Assembly: GCF_010015445.1 (NCBI RefSeq)
Contig: NC_053126.1
Location: forward strand, 21,101,669 to 21,165,668
Length of the DNA: 64,000 nucleotides
Reading direction: 5' to 3'
Source: Perca fluviatilis
Taxonomy: Eukaryota > Chordata > Actinopteri > Perciformes > Percidae
A program made the translations under genes and the position numbers. The notes below the pieces were generated by a model. The model made no database searches and was not told where the DNA came from. It saw nothing but the letters and a program-made list of their open reading frames with translations. Positions 9,046 to 20,595 of this stretch are shown piece after piece (position 1 is the first letter of the stretch; every line of letters begins with the position of its first letter).

Positions 9046-12000
9046 GTAAGTTTTAATTCTTGATGTCTCATAATAACCGCATTACGCCCACGATGATCTT
9101 TTGTCTTTATTTTTCTTCCTGTGTTGTAATAGTTATGTTATCAGTGTCATATCTTAAATGTCTTCTTAATTTTTTAACATTATTTTTTGTGCATTGTATT
9201 TGATTGGTTAGCCTATAATCTATTATAATAATAAATTATACTGTTTATTGCTTTTATATAACAATCATATGTCAATGATATGATTTAAAAAGGAAGCATT
9301 TAAGGTTATATTATTTGTTCAGTTTATAATATTTATCCGACCAAACAGAATCAACTCTATACTATACGTTGTTGTAGTTTTATGTCATTTAGGGTCTTTT
9401 TTATGATTATTTCTTATCTTCAATTAAACAGCCACTTCATTTTTCAATTATTTGATCAACCAATTGGTCTATAAAATGGCATTGGCTTTTTCAGGTAACA
9501 ATCTTTTCATCTTCTGATTACTTATGACAAAAAGTGTATTTGCTAAATGTTGAACTATTACTGTAACCAAGCTGTTTCTGTACCTGCAAATCATTAAATC
9601 AGTGCTACCTGAAAATGGATTAAATAGAAGTCTAACAAAACCACTTCATTCTTTCAAGTTGCGGCCCATTACTAATATCCGAACCCCAAAATAAATCAAA
9701 TATGCTAATGTACTATAATGTATACACATTAGAGAAGCTTAAACAAGTAAATATTTTTGTCACTTTGCTTAAAAAAAACACTTAATCAATTATAAAAATT
9801 GTTCTGTTATTTGTTCTGTCAAGTATAAACTCAAAGATATTTAATAAACTATCATAAAAAAGAAAGGAAATCAGCAAATATTCAAATTTAAAGCCACTGA
9901 ATTATTGCTTTAGAAAAGTAATCAAACAATCAATTAGTTACACAATCAAAGTTGTTGCTGCTTCAGTTTCCATAAAGTGACTAATGGATTAAATGACTCA
10001 CAGTTGCATGTGTTTGCTTGTGGTCTAAATGCATTTGGTATTTTCTTCTATCAACAAGAAATTTGTTTTTAGTCAATATAGCTTCGCTGTTAACCCTCTC
10101 TGTGTGTTCCTTCTCTTTTCTTTGTAAGGGGACGGCTGGTGTACATCACAGTTAAAGATTATCCTTCTTGGTGGCAGAAACTCTGGGAAGAGCTCTGTGG
10201 GGAACTTAATCCTGGGCAAAGAGGAGTTTGGGACCAAAGAGAGGACATCGTGCTCCCGGAGGCTGGGCATGGTGGCGGGACGGTGGCTCACGGTGGTGGA
10301 CACTCCCGGCTGGTGGTGCGACTTCAGCTCTCAGGACACGCCCAAGCTGGTGAAGAGGGAGATTGTAAGCAGCGTGTCTCTGTGCTCACCGGGCCCACAT
10401 GTATTTCTAATCACAATTAAGGCGAGGTCGGACTTCTCCGAGAAGCGTCGGAGGGCTGTGGAGGAGCATGTGATGCTGCTGGGTGAGGGGGTGTGGAGTC
10501 ACTGCATGGTTGTCTTCATCTCTGCTGACTGGTCTGAGCACACAGGAGCTAAAGAGATCGTACGCAGGGGGGGGGAGGCCCTCCGCTGGCTCAGTGACAA
10601 GTGCGGTCAGAGGTGTCACAGTGTTATCTCGAGCCGTGGAACTGAAGTCACCGAGCTGCTGGAAAAGATACAGGAACTTGTCACAGGAAATGGAAACAGA
10701 GTGTTTGAAATGCAGGAAAACATTTTACAGGCGACTGCAGAGGAGAAGAGGAGAGTGGAGGAGAGGGCTCAGCAGAGGTTTGTGAGAATGAGGAAGCACA
10801 GGTCTCTCATGAGAGGTGAGTGAATCATGATCTTTGAAATGTTTCGGCTGTTAAAGAGAAAATCTCCACAATCCGGATTTTGGTGTTTTGTACACTGCTC
10901 TTCACAGAGACTTCCTATCAAGCAAACACAATGCTGAGTATACTGTCTTTAGATCTTCTGCTCCAGGTTGGGGTCAGCCCTAATTTGTATTGCTGTTAAT
11001 GTAAACTATTGCAGAATTTATTCCAAAGATATTTTTGTTGCTGCAGATAATTAGTTGATTATTAACATTTACTCCCTGTGTCCTAGACTCTTTTTAAACT
11101 GGTTTGTAGATGTGTAGACATCAAGTTTAAAGGATAAGGCAGGCGATATTCTATATTTTTGTTGTTGTCAACAAACTTCATGAACAAACTGAAACTAAAA
11201 ATGCCTTTGTCCATCTCTTAATACTTTGACTTTCCTACTCTGCTCGTGGCTTGGGCGCTCCAAGCTCATTGGCTCCTTCTGACAAAACAGGTCACAAATA
11301 TGTAGTTCATTTAAAAAAAAGAACCATCACTCATTTCCTAAAACAGCCGGGCACTGTGGGTATTAGCAAACATTACTTAAACAGAAGTAAATAGTGCATT
11401 TGTTGGGGGACTATTTTCAGCTGCGGATTAATACACATTTCATTTTCGATTTATAAGAACCGTTTAAAGTCAAAAAAACTTTTGAACGTTTTTTAAAGTA
11501 ACAGACTATAGACATTTTGGAAAATACTCCAGGAAGTCACTGTGCCCGACTAAGAAACAAGCCTGCACCATAACGTCTGTAGAGTTACAAATTGACGTAT
11601 TTACACTTTGGCTTTGTACAGATTAAACAAACTTGATATAACGTGTTAATTATTGAGTTAATTACTTACCTTCGGCAGGGGTGTTGGACTGGGGGTGGAA
11701 AGGGGACTGAGTACCCAGGGCCCTCATGTGAGGAGGGCCCAAAAAGATGCTAGAATGAATAGCTGTGGCTTTGGGGAGGGGCCCATAGAGAATGCCTTTC
11801 TACAGGGCCCAGAATTTTGTGCTACACCCCTGACTATAACTATTTCACTCTTTATGCCAAGCTAACTTACTGCTGGCTCCAGCTTCATGCTTAAACAGAC
11901 ATATATTAGAGGGGTATTAATCTTTTCATCTGCTGGTAACTCAGGACAAAAAGTGTATTCGCTAAATGTTAAACTATTACTGTAACCGAGCTGTTTCTGT

Positions 12001-15000
12001 ACCTGTAAATCATTAAATCAGTGCTACCTGAAAATGGATTAAATATAATATATATATTAAATATATTCTTTCAGATCGCTCACGGCCCATTACTAATATC
12101 CGGATTGTGTTGGTGGGAGCAAAGGGTTCTGGGAAAACCTCCGCTCTGAACACAATCCTGAGCAGAGAGAGCAGCCAGCGAGTGAGGAGAACCGCCCAGT
12201 GCGTGGTTGGAACAGGAGTGGCGTTTGGGAGACAGGTGACGGTGGTGGACACACCGGGCTGGTGGATGAACTACTTCTGTGAAGAGAGTCCCGTCTTCGA
12301 CCGGAGACAGCTGGTGCTCAGTTTGTCCCTCTGCCCTCCGGGGCCTCACGTCTTCCTGCTGCTGATCCGTGTGGACAGAGCCTTCAGCGAGACCTACAGG
12401 AGGGCAGCGCAGGAGCATCTCCAGCTGATCAGTGGCCACATCTGGAGTCGTGTCATTGTGCTGTTCAGTTTCGGGGACTGGCTGGGAGGCACGACCACGG
12501 AGCAGTGCATCGAGAGCGAGGGAGAGCCCCTGCGCTGGCTTGTTGAAAGATGCAGCAACCGGTATCATGTCCTGGACAATAAAAATAAAGGGGACGGATT
12601 TCAAGTCAGAGAGCTGATTGGGAAGATTGAGGAAATGTTGGCCGGCTGCAACGCTGGCCAGCATTATGAAATAGAGAGGGAAGTGATGGAACAGCTGGAG
12701 GGGAAGATGAGAAGAGAGGAGGAAAGAGCCAAGGAGAGAGTGGCGAGGAAGGAGAAACAAAGGCAGATGGCGAGGTCTCAGCTAGGTGCGTTCGATACAT
12801 TTCGAAGTGATGAACAATGTCAGCGTGATCTCGTCTTGCTTATTTGATAAACACTATTTAATGTAGCGGTTGAGAATGATGTAGTTTTCTGTTTAGATTT
12901 TTGGACACAATTCAACCAGTAAGAGTTTGTTTGATTTGTGAAACTTCTTTCCAACAGAGAAGCTCGCCCCTCTTCCAGAACTGAGAATAGTGCTGGTTGG
13001 TGGCAGGAAAACAGGCAAGAGCTCATGTGGAGACACCATCCTGAGCAGAGAGTGCTTCCACACAGGAACCCCAACGACTTCCTGCTCCGAAAAACGAGGC
13101 AACATCCGCGGCAGGACGGTGGCAGTGCTGGACACACCGGGCTGCTTCTCTGTGACATCTGACCTCCTCGTGGCATCCTGTGCCATCCTCCTGGTTGTCA
13201 ACGTGAGCTCCTCATTCAGAAATAGCCACATGGAGGCCATGGAGAAACAGCTGGAGGCAGGAGGAGGCCAGATGTGGAGCAGAGCCGCGGTCCTGTTCAG
13301 CTACGGCGATTGGCTGGGCGACACGAGCATCGAGCAGCGCATGGAGAGTGAAGGAGCGCCGCTGCAGAGGCTGGTTGAGAAGTGTGGGAACAGATATCAC
13401 GTCCTGGACAATAAACACCGGGACGATGGAGCTCAGGTTTACGAGCTCATCAAACTGATAGACGAGATGCTGGTTAAAGAAAGGCTGGCTATTCTTCACA
13501 GAGGTGATCACATGTGGAAAAGTGTTTCTTCACGAGACGTGACGCTGCGTAAAAAAGATGTAGAGATGCTCAGGAGCTGCAGACAACAGCTGTCCCATGA
13601 CTGTAAGTAATCCTGATGCACTGATGTTTTTCCCCGGACAGTTTTTTTTGGACCGAAGTTTGTAACGATATGGTTCTTTTAGAGCAGTGGTTTGTTTTTC
13701 AGGGGTCCCTACCCAACCGATAGGGACCCCCAATAAAAGGTCGCAAGACAATCAACAGGATAGAAATGAGAAAATGAGAATTTCAATAATCTTGTCACGG
13801 CCGCTGAAGAGAACGAGTGGAAATGGGTCGGTTATATAGTGCAGGGCTGACAAGGGTCAAAAAAGGTTTTAAAAAAAATATATGGAAAAAAGGTAAGGAT
13901 GGGGCAGGTGGGAAAGTCTGGAAGTATTTGGTGGATGGAGGGAGAATTGCAATGCAGGGGGCTGAAGGGAGGGACAGAGAGGCAGACAGATCTACTGGAT
14001 AATATTACCTCCTCTGGCCTCTAAAAAATTACTTGAACTATCACTTATTTTCATTATGTTAACTTGCAATATGCAACCAATTGACAATGGGTCAAGTAGA
14101 ATTAACTTTTTTTTTTAAGGAGTTGCAGGAAAAAAGATCTGAAGCCACTGTTTTAGAGACTCTGACATATTTGTAGTTAAAACAGGATGACATTTTTAAT
14201 AATCAACAGATTAATCAACAATGAACTGTTATTTGCAGCCCTATTTGACTGTGAACGGTGTTACATTCAAGCCATTGCCAAATGAGTTGATACAAAGCTA
14301 ATTAAGACTATCAGCTCCACAAAACTCATTGGGGAGACAGAAACTAAAAATACCAACTTATTGTTTCACTGATAACTTGAGGGAAATGTATGCTTGTAAT
14401 AATATATAGTTCCCACAAATTGGGATTTAAATAGCTTTACAAAAAAAAGGATTGAGGCAGGATATTATTTCACAATAAAACAATAAAAGATGCTATTTTT
14501 ATCAAAAAATGACAGTAACAGCAAATTTGACTGTAAATGAATAATTATAAATAAAATACAACAAATGCAAAAATATATATACCAAAGACTTTACTTACGA
14601 TTTTGCAAATAAATAACATTTAGTGTTGATAATACATGCAGCCTGTTCAACATTTACCATGTACTGCACTGTACATCTGCCAGCATGCACACTGATATAT
14701 CATATGCTAATATCAGCTACTTAACTTGACAGCGGCAGTGCACATTAATAAATAATGTGTTTTTTAAATGTGTAGCTATTAAATTAAAATTGGTTATTGA
14801 AATAGGATGTAATTATGCACAAGAAATAAAGAATCTGCACTATACAAAACAGCATTATGCTACAAATTAAAACAAAAATGTTTACAAACCACAGAGTAAG
14901 CAGCACATACAATGTAAAAAAAGAAAAGACAAGTCATATCAGGTGTAACATGAGGGATCAAATTAAAACTGGTGTATGGTGTAAACAGTGTGGCAGCAAT

Positions 15001-15841
15001 GTCTGTAATAGAGAGATAAGATGATTTATATTGGTCGTTAAAGCATCAGTTGGTATTTTTATGGCTCGCATGAAATCTTACCATTATTATTACCTTTACA
15101 GTGACTGAATCAGCCAACCCCACTACTCAAACATCACCAAACTGCTCAGGAGGCCCAGATAACGGTGGTCAGGTAGTGGCACTACCAGCAGGAAGACGAG
15201 GACGGACTGGACTCAACATCCTGGACAGAGACAGCTTCATGTCCTGTTTGGCCTCAACGCTCTCTGGTAGAGAAGCACTGAGGTGGACTCTAAATCTGCC
15301 TGTTTGTTTCCCTACTGATGATCTGCACCTGAGACTGAACGGTGAACGCCGCCTGTTCTCATCCAGACATCCAACAATGCTTCTGGTTTTACCTCAAACA
15401 CAACACAAGATGCGGATTGCGGAGGAAAATGGCATCAGTGTGCATTCCCTCTGCCATCCTGCACTGAGAGAGCGGACTCTCGGGAGGCTCACTGAGTCCG
15501 GAGGCCTGCAGGCGCTGATCGACCAGTGGGACGACAGCCACAGCCTGGAGGAGCTGGAAGCCTTCATCGACTCCTACTTTGAGATGATTTGGGAGCAAGC
15601 CATGGGGTCGGTTCAGGAACCTGAAGCTGAGTGTCCCACCGCGGAGTGGGATGCTGTCGTCGAGGAGGAGGCTGGACAGAAGGAAGTGCTCACATCCATC
15701 GACAGGAAACTGTCAAAGCTGGAGCTGCTTGAGGAGATCAGGAGGGATCTGGCCGAGCTGAGGACGAGTCTGGGGCACAGCTGGAAGGCCATACAGGAAC
15801 TCAGAGAAAAAAGTAAACAGGATGATAATAATACACGTTGA
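9021..15841 (+). CDS. GIMAP8-like protein with three AIG1 GTPase domains and a novel C-terminus
   Basis: Spliced segments 9021-9045, 10129-10815, 12075-12785, 12958-13602 and 15102-15841 total 2808 nt (935 residues). All four introns are phase 1. Domain 1 (about 18-225) has P-loop GGRNSGKS (23-30) and DTPGWW. Domain 2 (about 246-460) has GAKGSGKT (252-259), DTPGWW, GDWLG and NRYHVLDNK. Domain 3 (about 483-680) has GGRKTGKS (489-496), DTPGCF, GDWLG and NRYHVLDNK. Each domain is followed by basic/acidic helices. These are hallmarks of the AIG1/GIMAP family, which bind GTP and form membrane or lipid-droplet scaffolds in immune cells; triple-domain architecture is known from GIMAP8. Residues 690-935 form a C-terminal region I do not recognise. 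ATG 9021 was chosen because it gives the right phase; ATG 9009 is in frame and would add four residues. Orthology within the expanded fish family cannot be fixed. Confidence 0.85.
9499..9685 (+). pseudogene. Relic of a duplicated GTPase-exon 5' boundary
   Basis: This segment of intron 1 matches the end of intron 2 and the start of exon 3 (about 11918-12105) over about 185 bp. Shared strings include ACTATTACTGTAACC, GTGCTACCTGAAAATGGA and, past the acceptor, CGGCCCATTACTAATATCC. The match stops where exon 3 would enter its P-loop coding sequence. The acceptor region is altered (CTTTCAAG instead of CTTTCAG) and no GTPase frame follows. I infer a tandem duplication of a domain exon whose copy was later truncated. 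Confidence 0.75.
10129..10815 (+). CDS. GIMAP-like gene, exon 2 (GTPase domain 1)
   Basis: The acceptor TTTCTTTGTAAG precedes 10129, behind a long pyrimidine tract, and the donor GTGAGT follows 10815. The exon encodes the first AIG1 domain: KIILLGGRNSGKSSVGN (G1), VAGRWLTVVDTPGWW (G3) and LITIKARSDFSEKRRR. The G4 region reads SADWSEH. The usual GIMAP signature NRYHVLDNK is replaced by QRCHSVISS, so nucleotide specificity in this domain may have changed. A charged helix (EEKRRVEERAQQR) closes the domain. Confidence 0.9.
11675..11830. repeat. Interspersed repeat fragment in intron 2
   Basis: A purine-rich stretch with repeated AGGGCCC motifs (GAGGGGCCCATAG, CAGGGCCCAG) resembles a common dispersed fish repeat. 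No ends or target duplication could be defined. Confidence 0.35.
12075..12785 (+). CDS. GIMAP-like gene, exon 3 (GTPase domain 2)
   Basis: The acceptor ATTCTTTCAG precedes 12075 and the donor GTGCGT follows 12785. This is the most complete of the three domains. It shows IRIVLVGAKGSGKTSALN (G1), QVTVVDTPGWWMNYF (G3), CPPGPHVFLLLIRVDRAFSE, FSFGDWLGGTT (G4 region), and the GIMAP signature NRYHVLDNK. It ends in an acidic/basic helix with repeated RxEE/ERAKER pattern, a probable coiled coil linking domains 2 and 3. Confidence 0.93.
12958..13602 (+). CDS. GIMAP-like gene, exon 4 (GTPase domain 3, shortened)
   Basis: The acceptor TTTCCAACAG precedes 12958 and the donor GTAAGT follows 13602. The P-loop GGRKTGKSSCG and DTPGCF are present, but the stretch after DTPG is roughly 15-20 residues shorter than in domain 2. 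The conserved CPPGPHVFLL block is replaced by SDLLVASCAILLVVN. GDWLGDTS and NRYHVLDNK are retained. The switch II-like segment is therefore reduced, and hydrolysis or dimerisation in this domain may be impaired. Confidence 0.9.
13603..15101 (+). other. GIMAP-like gene intron 4
   Basis: A 1.5-kb AT-rich intron with donor GTAAGT at 13603 and acceptor CCTTTACAG ending at 15101. It contains short repeat fragments, including a G/C-rich piece near 13700-13740 with inverted GGGTCCC/GGGACCC motifs. No coding feature was seen. Confidence 0.7.
15102..15841 (+). CDS. GIMAP-like gene, exon 5 (C-terminal region of unknown fold)
   Basis: The acceptor CCTTTACAG precedes 15102 and the TGA is at 15839-15841. 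The exon is in phase with exon 4 and open for 246 codons. It begins with a low-complexity linker (TESANPTTQTSPNCSGG). A globular-looking segment follows (LNILDRDSFMSCLASTLSG to LHLRLNGERRLFSSRHPTM), then a segment rich in acidic residues and tryptophan (LIDQWDDSHSLEELEAF). It ends in a charged heptad-like helix (IDRKLSKLELLEEIRRDL). No P-loop is present. I recognise no domain family. Strand, phase and codon quality make it a real exon. Confidence 0.82.
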
Positions 15842-15894
15842 TATAAAGATGGGGTATATATTGTTTTCTCATACAGTGAAAATTAATGTATATG

Positions 15895-16085
15895 GGCGCC
15901 CGGATAGCTCAGTTGGTAGAGCAGGCGCCCATATATAGAGATTTACTCCTTGACGCAGCAGGCCTTGGTTTGACTCTGACCTGCGGCCCTTTGCTGCATA
16001 TCATTCCCCCTCTCTCTCCCCTTTCATTTCTTCAGCTGTCCTGTCAAAATAAAGGCCTAAAATGCCCCAAAAATAATCTTGAAAA
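15895..16085 (+). mobile_element. tRNA-derived SINE
   Basis: The head has a tRNA-like pol III promoter. The A box TAGCTCAGTTGGTAGAGC lies near 15905 and a degenerate B box GGTTTGACTCT near 15967. A body follows with CTGCGGCCCTTTGCTG and CCCCTCTCTCTCCCC, ending in an A-rich tail with AATAAAGG. A 5'-truncated sibling lies at 18478-18634. It sits just after the GIMAP-like stop codon and could supply its polyadenylation signal. Confidence 0.8.
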
Positions 16086-16425
16086 TGAATGTATATGTGT
16101 TTTTCTGACTAAAAAGTAAATAGTCAAAACTTCACTTTCTCTGACTGAGGAAGCTACAACTTTGTTACGTTTCTTTGATTTGTTTGTTATTTCTCCACAA
16201 GGGGGAGCTGTTGTATAAGAGTAGGTTATTATGTGGCCGCCAAAACATCTCACTTCTGCAGTAGTCAAAGAAAGAAACGCAAAACATGTTCTCATACACA
16301 ATATGCACTACAGTATGTGGCCAAAGGTTTTTAGTTTTTGTTGAGACTTCTTTAGTTTTTTGTGTGTTGATCTAAATGTGAGGTAAGTTTTGAGAATTAA
16401 AGTTTAGATGATTTGATGAAGAGAC

Positions 16426-16994
16426 ATACACTATATGGTATGTGGACACTTTGACATTACACCCATATGTGATTATTAAACATGTCATACCAAAACCATG
16501 GGCGTTAATCTGCAGTCTCCACTCTTCTGGTTTTAGGCTTCCCACAAGATTTGGGGGATTAGCTCCCATTGAGCCATAAGAGCATGGTGCGATAAAGCCC
16601 GGCTCGCAGTCAGCATTCCCGTTCATCCCAAACGTGTTGGATGGGGTTGAGGTCAGGGCTCTGTACAGGCCTGTCAAGTAAAATCTGTACAGCATATGAG
16701 ACCCTGTGTCTTCATCTTTAGGATCAGACTCCCTAACAAAAGGAATCAAACTTCAGGATGAGCAACAGAGGAGGAATCCCTCTTCCAATACAGACAATGT
16801 TTTGCGTACGGAGTAGACAGAAATACACATAATGTATGTATGTAAAATTACAATATGGAGAAATAAAATGACAATGTTAGGTAGATAGATAGTAGACATA
16901 TATGAGGAATATGGACTCAGGAAGATGTCTTTCCAGGTTCCGCTCTACCACAAAGACCTGGAAAGGTTACAGACCACACACACCCACACACCCA

Positions 16995-17081
<87 letters not shown>

Positions 17082-17430
17082 CAAAGCAAAAAGAATGAAA
17101 GGTTAGAGATTAATTATTAAAAGACCTAAGAACAAGGTGCAGTAGCCTTTCGTATGTGACAAATTGACAATATTCTGGATTGTAGGTGTCAGAAATGGAC
17201 AGAGATGTTTAAAAAGTTTAGCTGGTAGGGGGCCGAGAGAATATTTAGGAATGATTATATAAGTTTGGCAACACAGGGTCTATGGAAGTAACCGAGGATG
17301 AAGAACTTAAAAATAGTGTACACAGAGGTTATAATCTCACGGAACTCATGATCGTCACAATGCAGGGGCGTAAACGTTTGACCCCATGTTGGAAGCATGT
17401 GTGTCCAAATACTTTTGGCCATATAATGTA
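16426..17430. mobile_element. Tc1/mariner-like non-autonomous element
   Basis: The left end is ACACTATATGG followed by TATGTGGACAC. The right end is GTGTCCAAATACTTTTGGCCATATAATGT. Both match the Tc1-like terminal consensus in inverted orientation. Inside, minus-strand frames contain short remnants common to fish Tc1-derived repeats, such as TPSNTFGMNGNADCEPG (about 16580-16640). There is no intact transposase. A long (CA)n array is embedded at 16974-17080. Confidence 0.7.
16974..17080. repeat. (CA)n microsatellite
   Basis: Roughly 50 CA units, interrupted near the start by CCCACA variants. The histidine/threonine frames across it are artefacts. Confidence 0.95.
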
Positions 17431-18452
17431 CAACTCAAGAGGAAACGAGATCTAAATGAAAATGTTAAAATATCACTTTACATATCAAGTGATTCCCTGC
17501 AGCGTGCCAGCTTCCTGCACAAACATTTAAGCCTTGAATGGTTGAAATGAACCTTGTTCATCTGTGCAGGATAGTTCACATGTGTGCCTCTCCCAGTTCA
17601 CAGCCAACCACGCTGACAGTGGTTAAAAACAGGAAGTCGATCCAACCGACCACTTTCTTTGTTGAGAAAACAGAGAATCTGTTGCGGCTTCCATCGAAAA
17701 GGCTTTTCCCCTGAATTTATCAAGAGCTTTCATATGAGTCACACACAGAGACACACACTACTGCAGAGGCTAATAAGGCTCTGGCAGAGTAAACACTGTG
17801 AACATCCTCTACTGTCAAGGCAGGATAAAAACATATGGTAACACCAGGAGGCAGGTGGCCATTTTAGACTAGCTAAAGCTGTTTGATCTAGTTTCCTGAT
17901 CTGGATGTGTGAACAGTGAAATCCAAAAGCATACATTTTCTATTTAGTATCTCTGCTCAGATCTGATGTGTTTATTTCTCCCAAACAATATCATTGTGTC
18001 TCCCTTTTATTAAAGTTGCACTGGGCAGTGAGAGATAAACGCTTGGAAAATCTAAACCTCAATAGCCAGATATAATGTAAGCTGATGCCACTGCACAATC
18101 TGCCTGCACTGTCATGCTTTATACGTTTGACCCGCTGCTTTTTACGACTTTGGATTATTGCAGTTTGAGTTTTGTTTAGATGCTCCCGGTGAGCGGAGAG
18201 GTATGCTAACCCATTTTTACATTTTATCCGAATACAGCATTGAAAATCTGCTTAGAAATATAGGAAATATTGGACAGGATAGAACAACACAATGTAATTC
18301 TGCTAAATAAAACATCACTTAAAATACCACATCACATAAAATATCACATTCATTATTAATTTCACTTGTTTTCATTTTAAATGCATTGTATATCCCAATA
18401 CAATACATATTTTATATAGGCTCAGTCTGCCACTTTTTAAAAAACTATTTCA

Positions 18453-18484
18453 GTGCTAGTTCCATGGTATCATGGAACTAGCAC
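18453..18484. repeat. Perfect 14-bp inverted repeat (hairpin)
   Basis: GTGCTAGTTCCATG at 18453-18466 and its exact reverse complement at 18471-18484 are separated by only four bases (GTAT). The right arm coincides with the 5' end of the truncated SINE. Confidence 0.8.
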
Positions 18485-18634
18485 CCATGTTGGCAAAGTC
18501 CTGCAGCGGCGTGGGTTTGAATCCGACCTGCTGCCCTTTGCTGTGTGTCGTCCCTCATCTCTCTCCCCCTTTCCAGTCTATCCACTGTCACTATTAAAGA
18601 GAAAACCCCCAAAAAAATTATCTTAAAAAAAAGA
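18478..18634 (+). mobile_element. 5'-truncated tRNA-derived SINE
   Basis: It shares its B box and body with the SINE at 15895: GGGTTTGAATCCGACC, CTGCTGCCCTTTGCTG, CATCTCTCTCCCCCTTTCC and an A-rich tail near 18600-18634. The A-box half is missing. Confidence 0.7.
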
Positions 18635-20595
18635 ATGAGGAAAAGAGTCAAATCTTTAATTATGGCTTTCGGTGTGTGTGGATGCGGAGTCAGGGCCAGG
18701 AGTGGTGGGATTGTGACGTGAATGGCTTCACTGAACCACATTTCATCCTGAATTTCCGGATGTCAAGGGCTACCTTTAACTATCCTTTAATTATCTGTCA
18801 GTGTCTCTCCGCAGGACTCGCACATCAAGACACTGAGTTCAGGCGACCCATTTCCCTGACCGTTCACACTGTCATGAAAAAAACTGATCTGAGTCACATT
18901 TGAGCAAAGCAAAATCAGATTTGGGCCACTTTTGCCTGCAATGTGAATGTAGATGATCAAAACAGCTGTTTGAGATAAAAAAAAAAACACCTTGTAGTTC
19001 AGTTTTAAATATACATTACCTCTTGCTGTACGAGTGAGGTGGTCTTTTCCTGCCTCTTCACTAACAGTGTTGTTTCCGTCTGACTGATAACCCCGGTGTT
19101 CAGCCCAAAAGCTCCCAAAAATGTTGTGATAACTTTGAATAAAGAGGAATCTCAACTGTGGGAATACAGGAAAGGGACGAAAACATTTCCAGAATGGACT
19201 TATTGGAGGCATAATAGCAAAGGAGTGATTTGTAGGTAATCATGGTCTATTTATCTCTGTCAGTCTTCCTCTCGGGGCTTTCTCTCTTTGCATTGTACCT
19301 CTTTGAATATCATTACTCCTTCAATCCCCTCTACCTGCTGTCTTATCATCTATCTTCCTCCGTTTGTCAACATGCCATTCCTCCACTCCATTCTCCTGCC
19401 GCTCATTTTCTCTCAACCCACTCTCATTTTTTGCCATCCCATTCTCTCCTCTCAAATCAAGTCCTGAGTGCTTAGCCCCCCCCCCCCCTGCCCTCTCAAA
19501 TAAGGAGTTCAGCAGCCTGGGAGGAAGCGCAGGAGAAATGCATCTCCTCTCTTTCTCTCCGTCATTGAGGCTGTTCGGGAGACAATTCCGAGCCCACATC
19601 CATCTCCATTAGCGGGATAGAGCAGCGACCGGCACGACCCCCCACCCGCCGCCCTGTATCACGTTTCACTGCCTGCTAATTTTCCAGGTGGAAAAAGAAA
19701 AGCAGGCTGAGAAATGGGCAGAGGCTGGGAACATGGATGGAGAACGGATGATTTAGACCTGGTGTAAAGGAATCATCCATCCTCCACTTCCCTTCATGCT
19801 CTGATCCGATGACGTCCCTCGGGGGGTGATGTCTGGGACAGGGTACACTTTCGACCAGTGCACCTCAGCGGGAGGACTGACCTTTTCCGCCCTTTCCAGC
19901 CCATAAAGAAAGTCTGCATCACGACCTCACAGTGCTACTGACAGAGAGTACAGTACAGAAACAGCTGGCGATCAGGCCCGGTCCTGGTTGGGTGATGCAA
20001 GTTATTGGAAAGTGTAGTCCCAATCACTGAGGCTGAAACACCATTTAGGTGATGTCACTTTGGTGATGCCACATGGAGTGTGGGCATGGATGCATTATTC
20101 TTTTTAGAGTAAGCTTTTCTTCCTCTTTAGGCTCCAGTTGTGTCAATTTCACAACAACAACATTTCCCAACCAGATCATTTTGTTTATGTGTTTCGGGGC
20201 ATGTCCTAATCAAGTCTCATTCAGTGCTCGAAGTGGGCGGGTACTAAGCGGTACGCATTCTACATTTTACTCTTAAGCGTACCTGCACTTTTTCTTGCGT
20301 ACCGCTACTTCTCACATTTAGCCAGTACTCTACCACTGACAGAGAAGGCATCAGTGTCAGAGAGATTGGTAATTACCCTAACGTTACATAAACTACACTA
20401 CCCAAAGGGCACTACGTGACTTATCTCAGATCTTGACGAATCACGTAAAGGCAAGTAGTCGGCCAGAAGTTCGCTTCTCCACGGGCGCTAGTTTGAAAAA
20501 GCTGTCTGATGCATGCCTGCGGCCTGACCGAAACAGATTTTTCACTGCTGAAAACCTAAAACCTAAAAAGAAGTGTGTCGAGTTTGTAAGTCGTT

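Larger units (their letters stand above)
17431..20213. other. Intergenic DNA, no gene recognised
   Basis: No supported coding exon. The region contains a perfect hairpin (18453-18484), a SINE fragment (18478-18634) and a dispersed repeat at about 18850-18975 (TTGAGCAAAGCAAAATCAG, TTTGGGCCACTTTTGCC). The segment 19500-19700 is repeat-poor and balanced in composition and may be a conserved non-coding element. A poly(C) run lies at 19476-19488. Confidence 0.5.

Noticed and set aside
12080..12760. 226-codon minus-strand open frame
   Set aside because: It lies antisense to GTPase exon 3, whose plus-strand frame carries all GIMAP motifs; it is a shadow frame.
12820..13240. Overlapping minus-strand frames of 115-118 codons
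   Set aside because: Antisense to exon 4 and intron 3 of the GIMAP-like gene; no family resemblance.
18787..19212. 141-codon minus-strand open frame
   Set aside because: Covers a dispersed repeat and AT-rich DNA; phenylalanine-rich with no recognisable domain or splice context.
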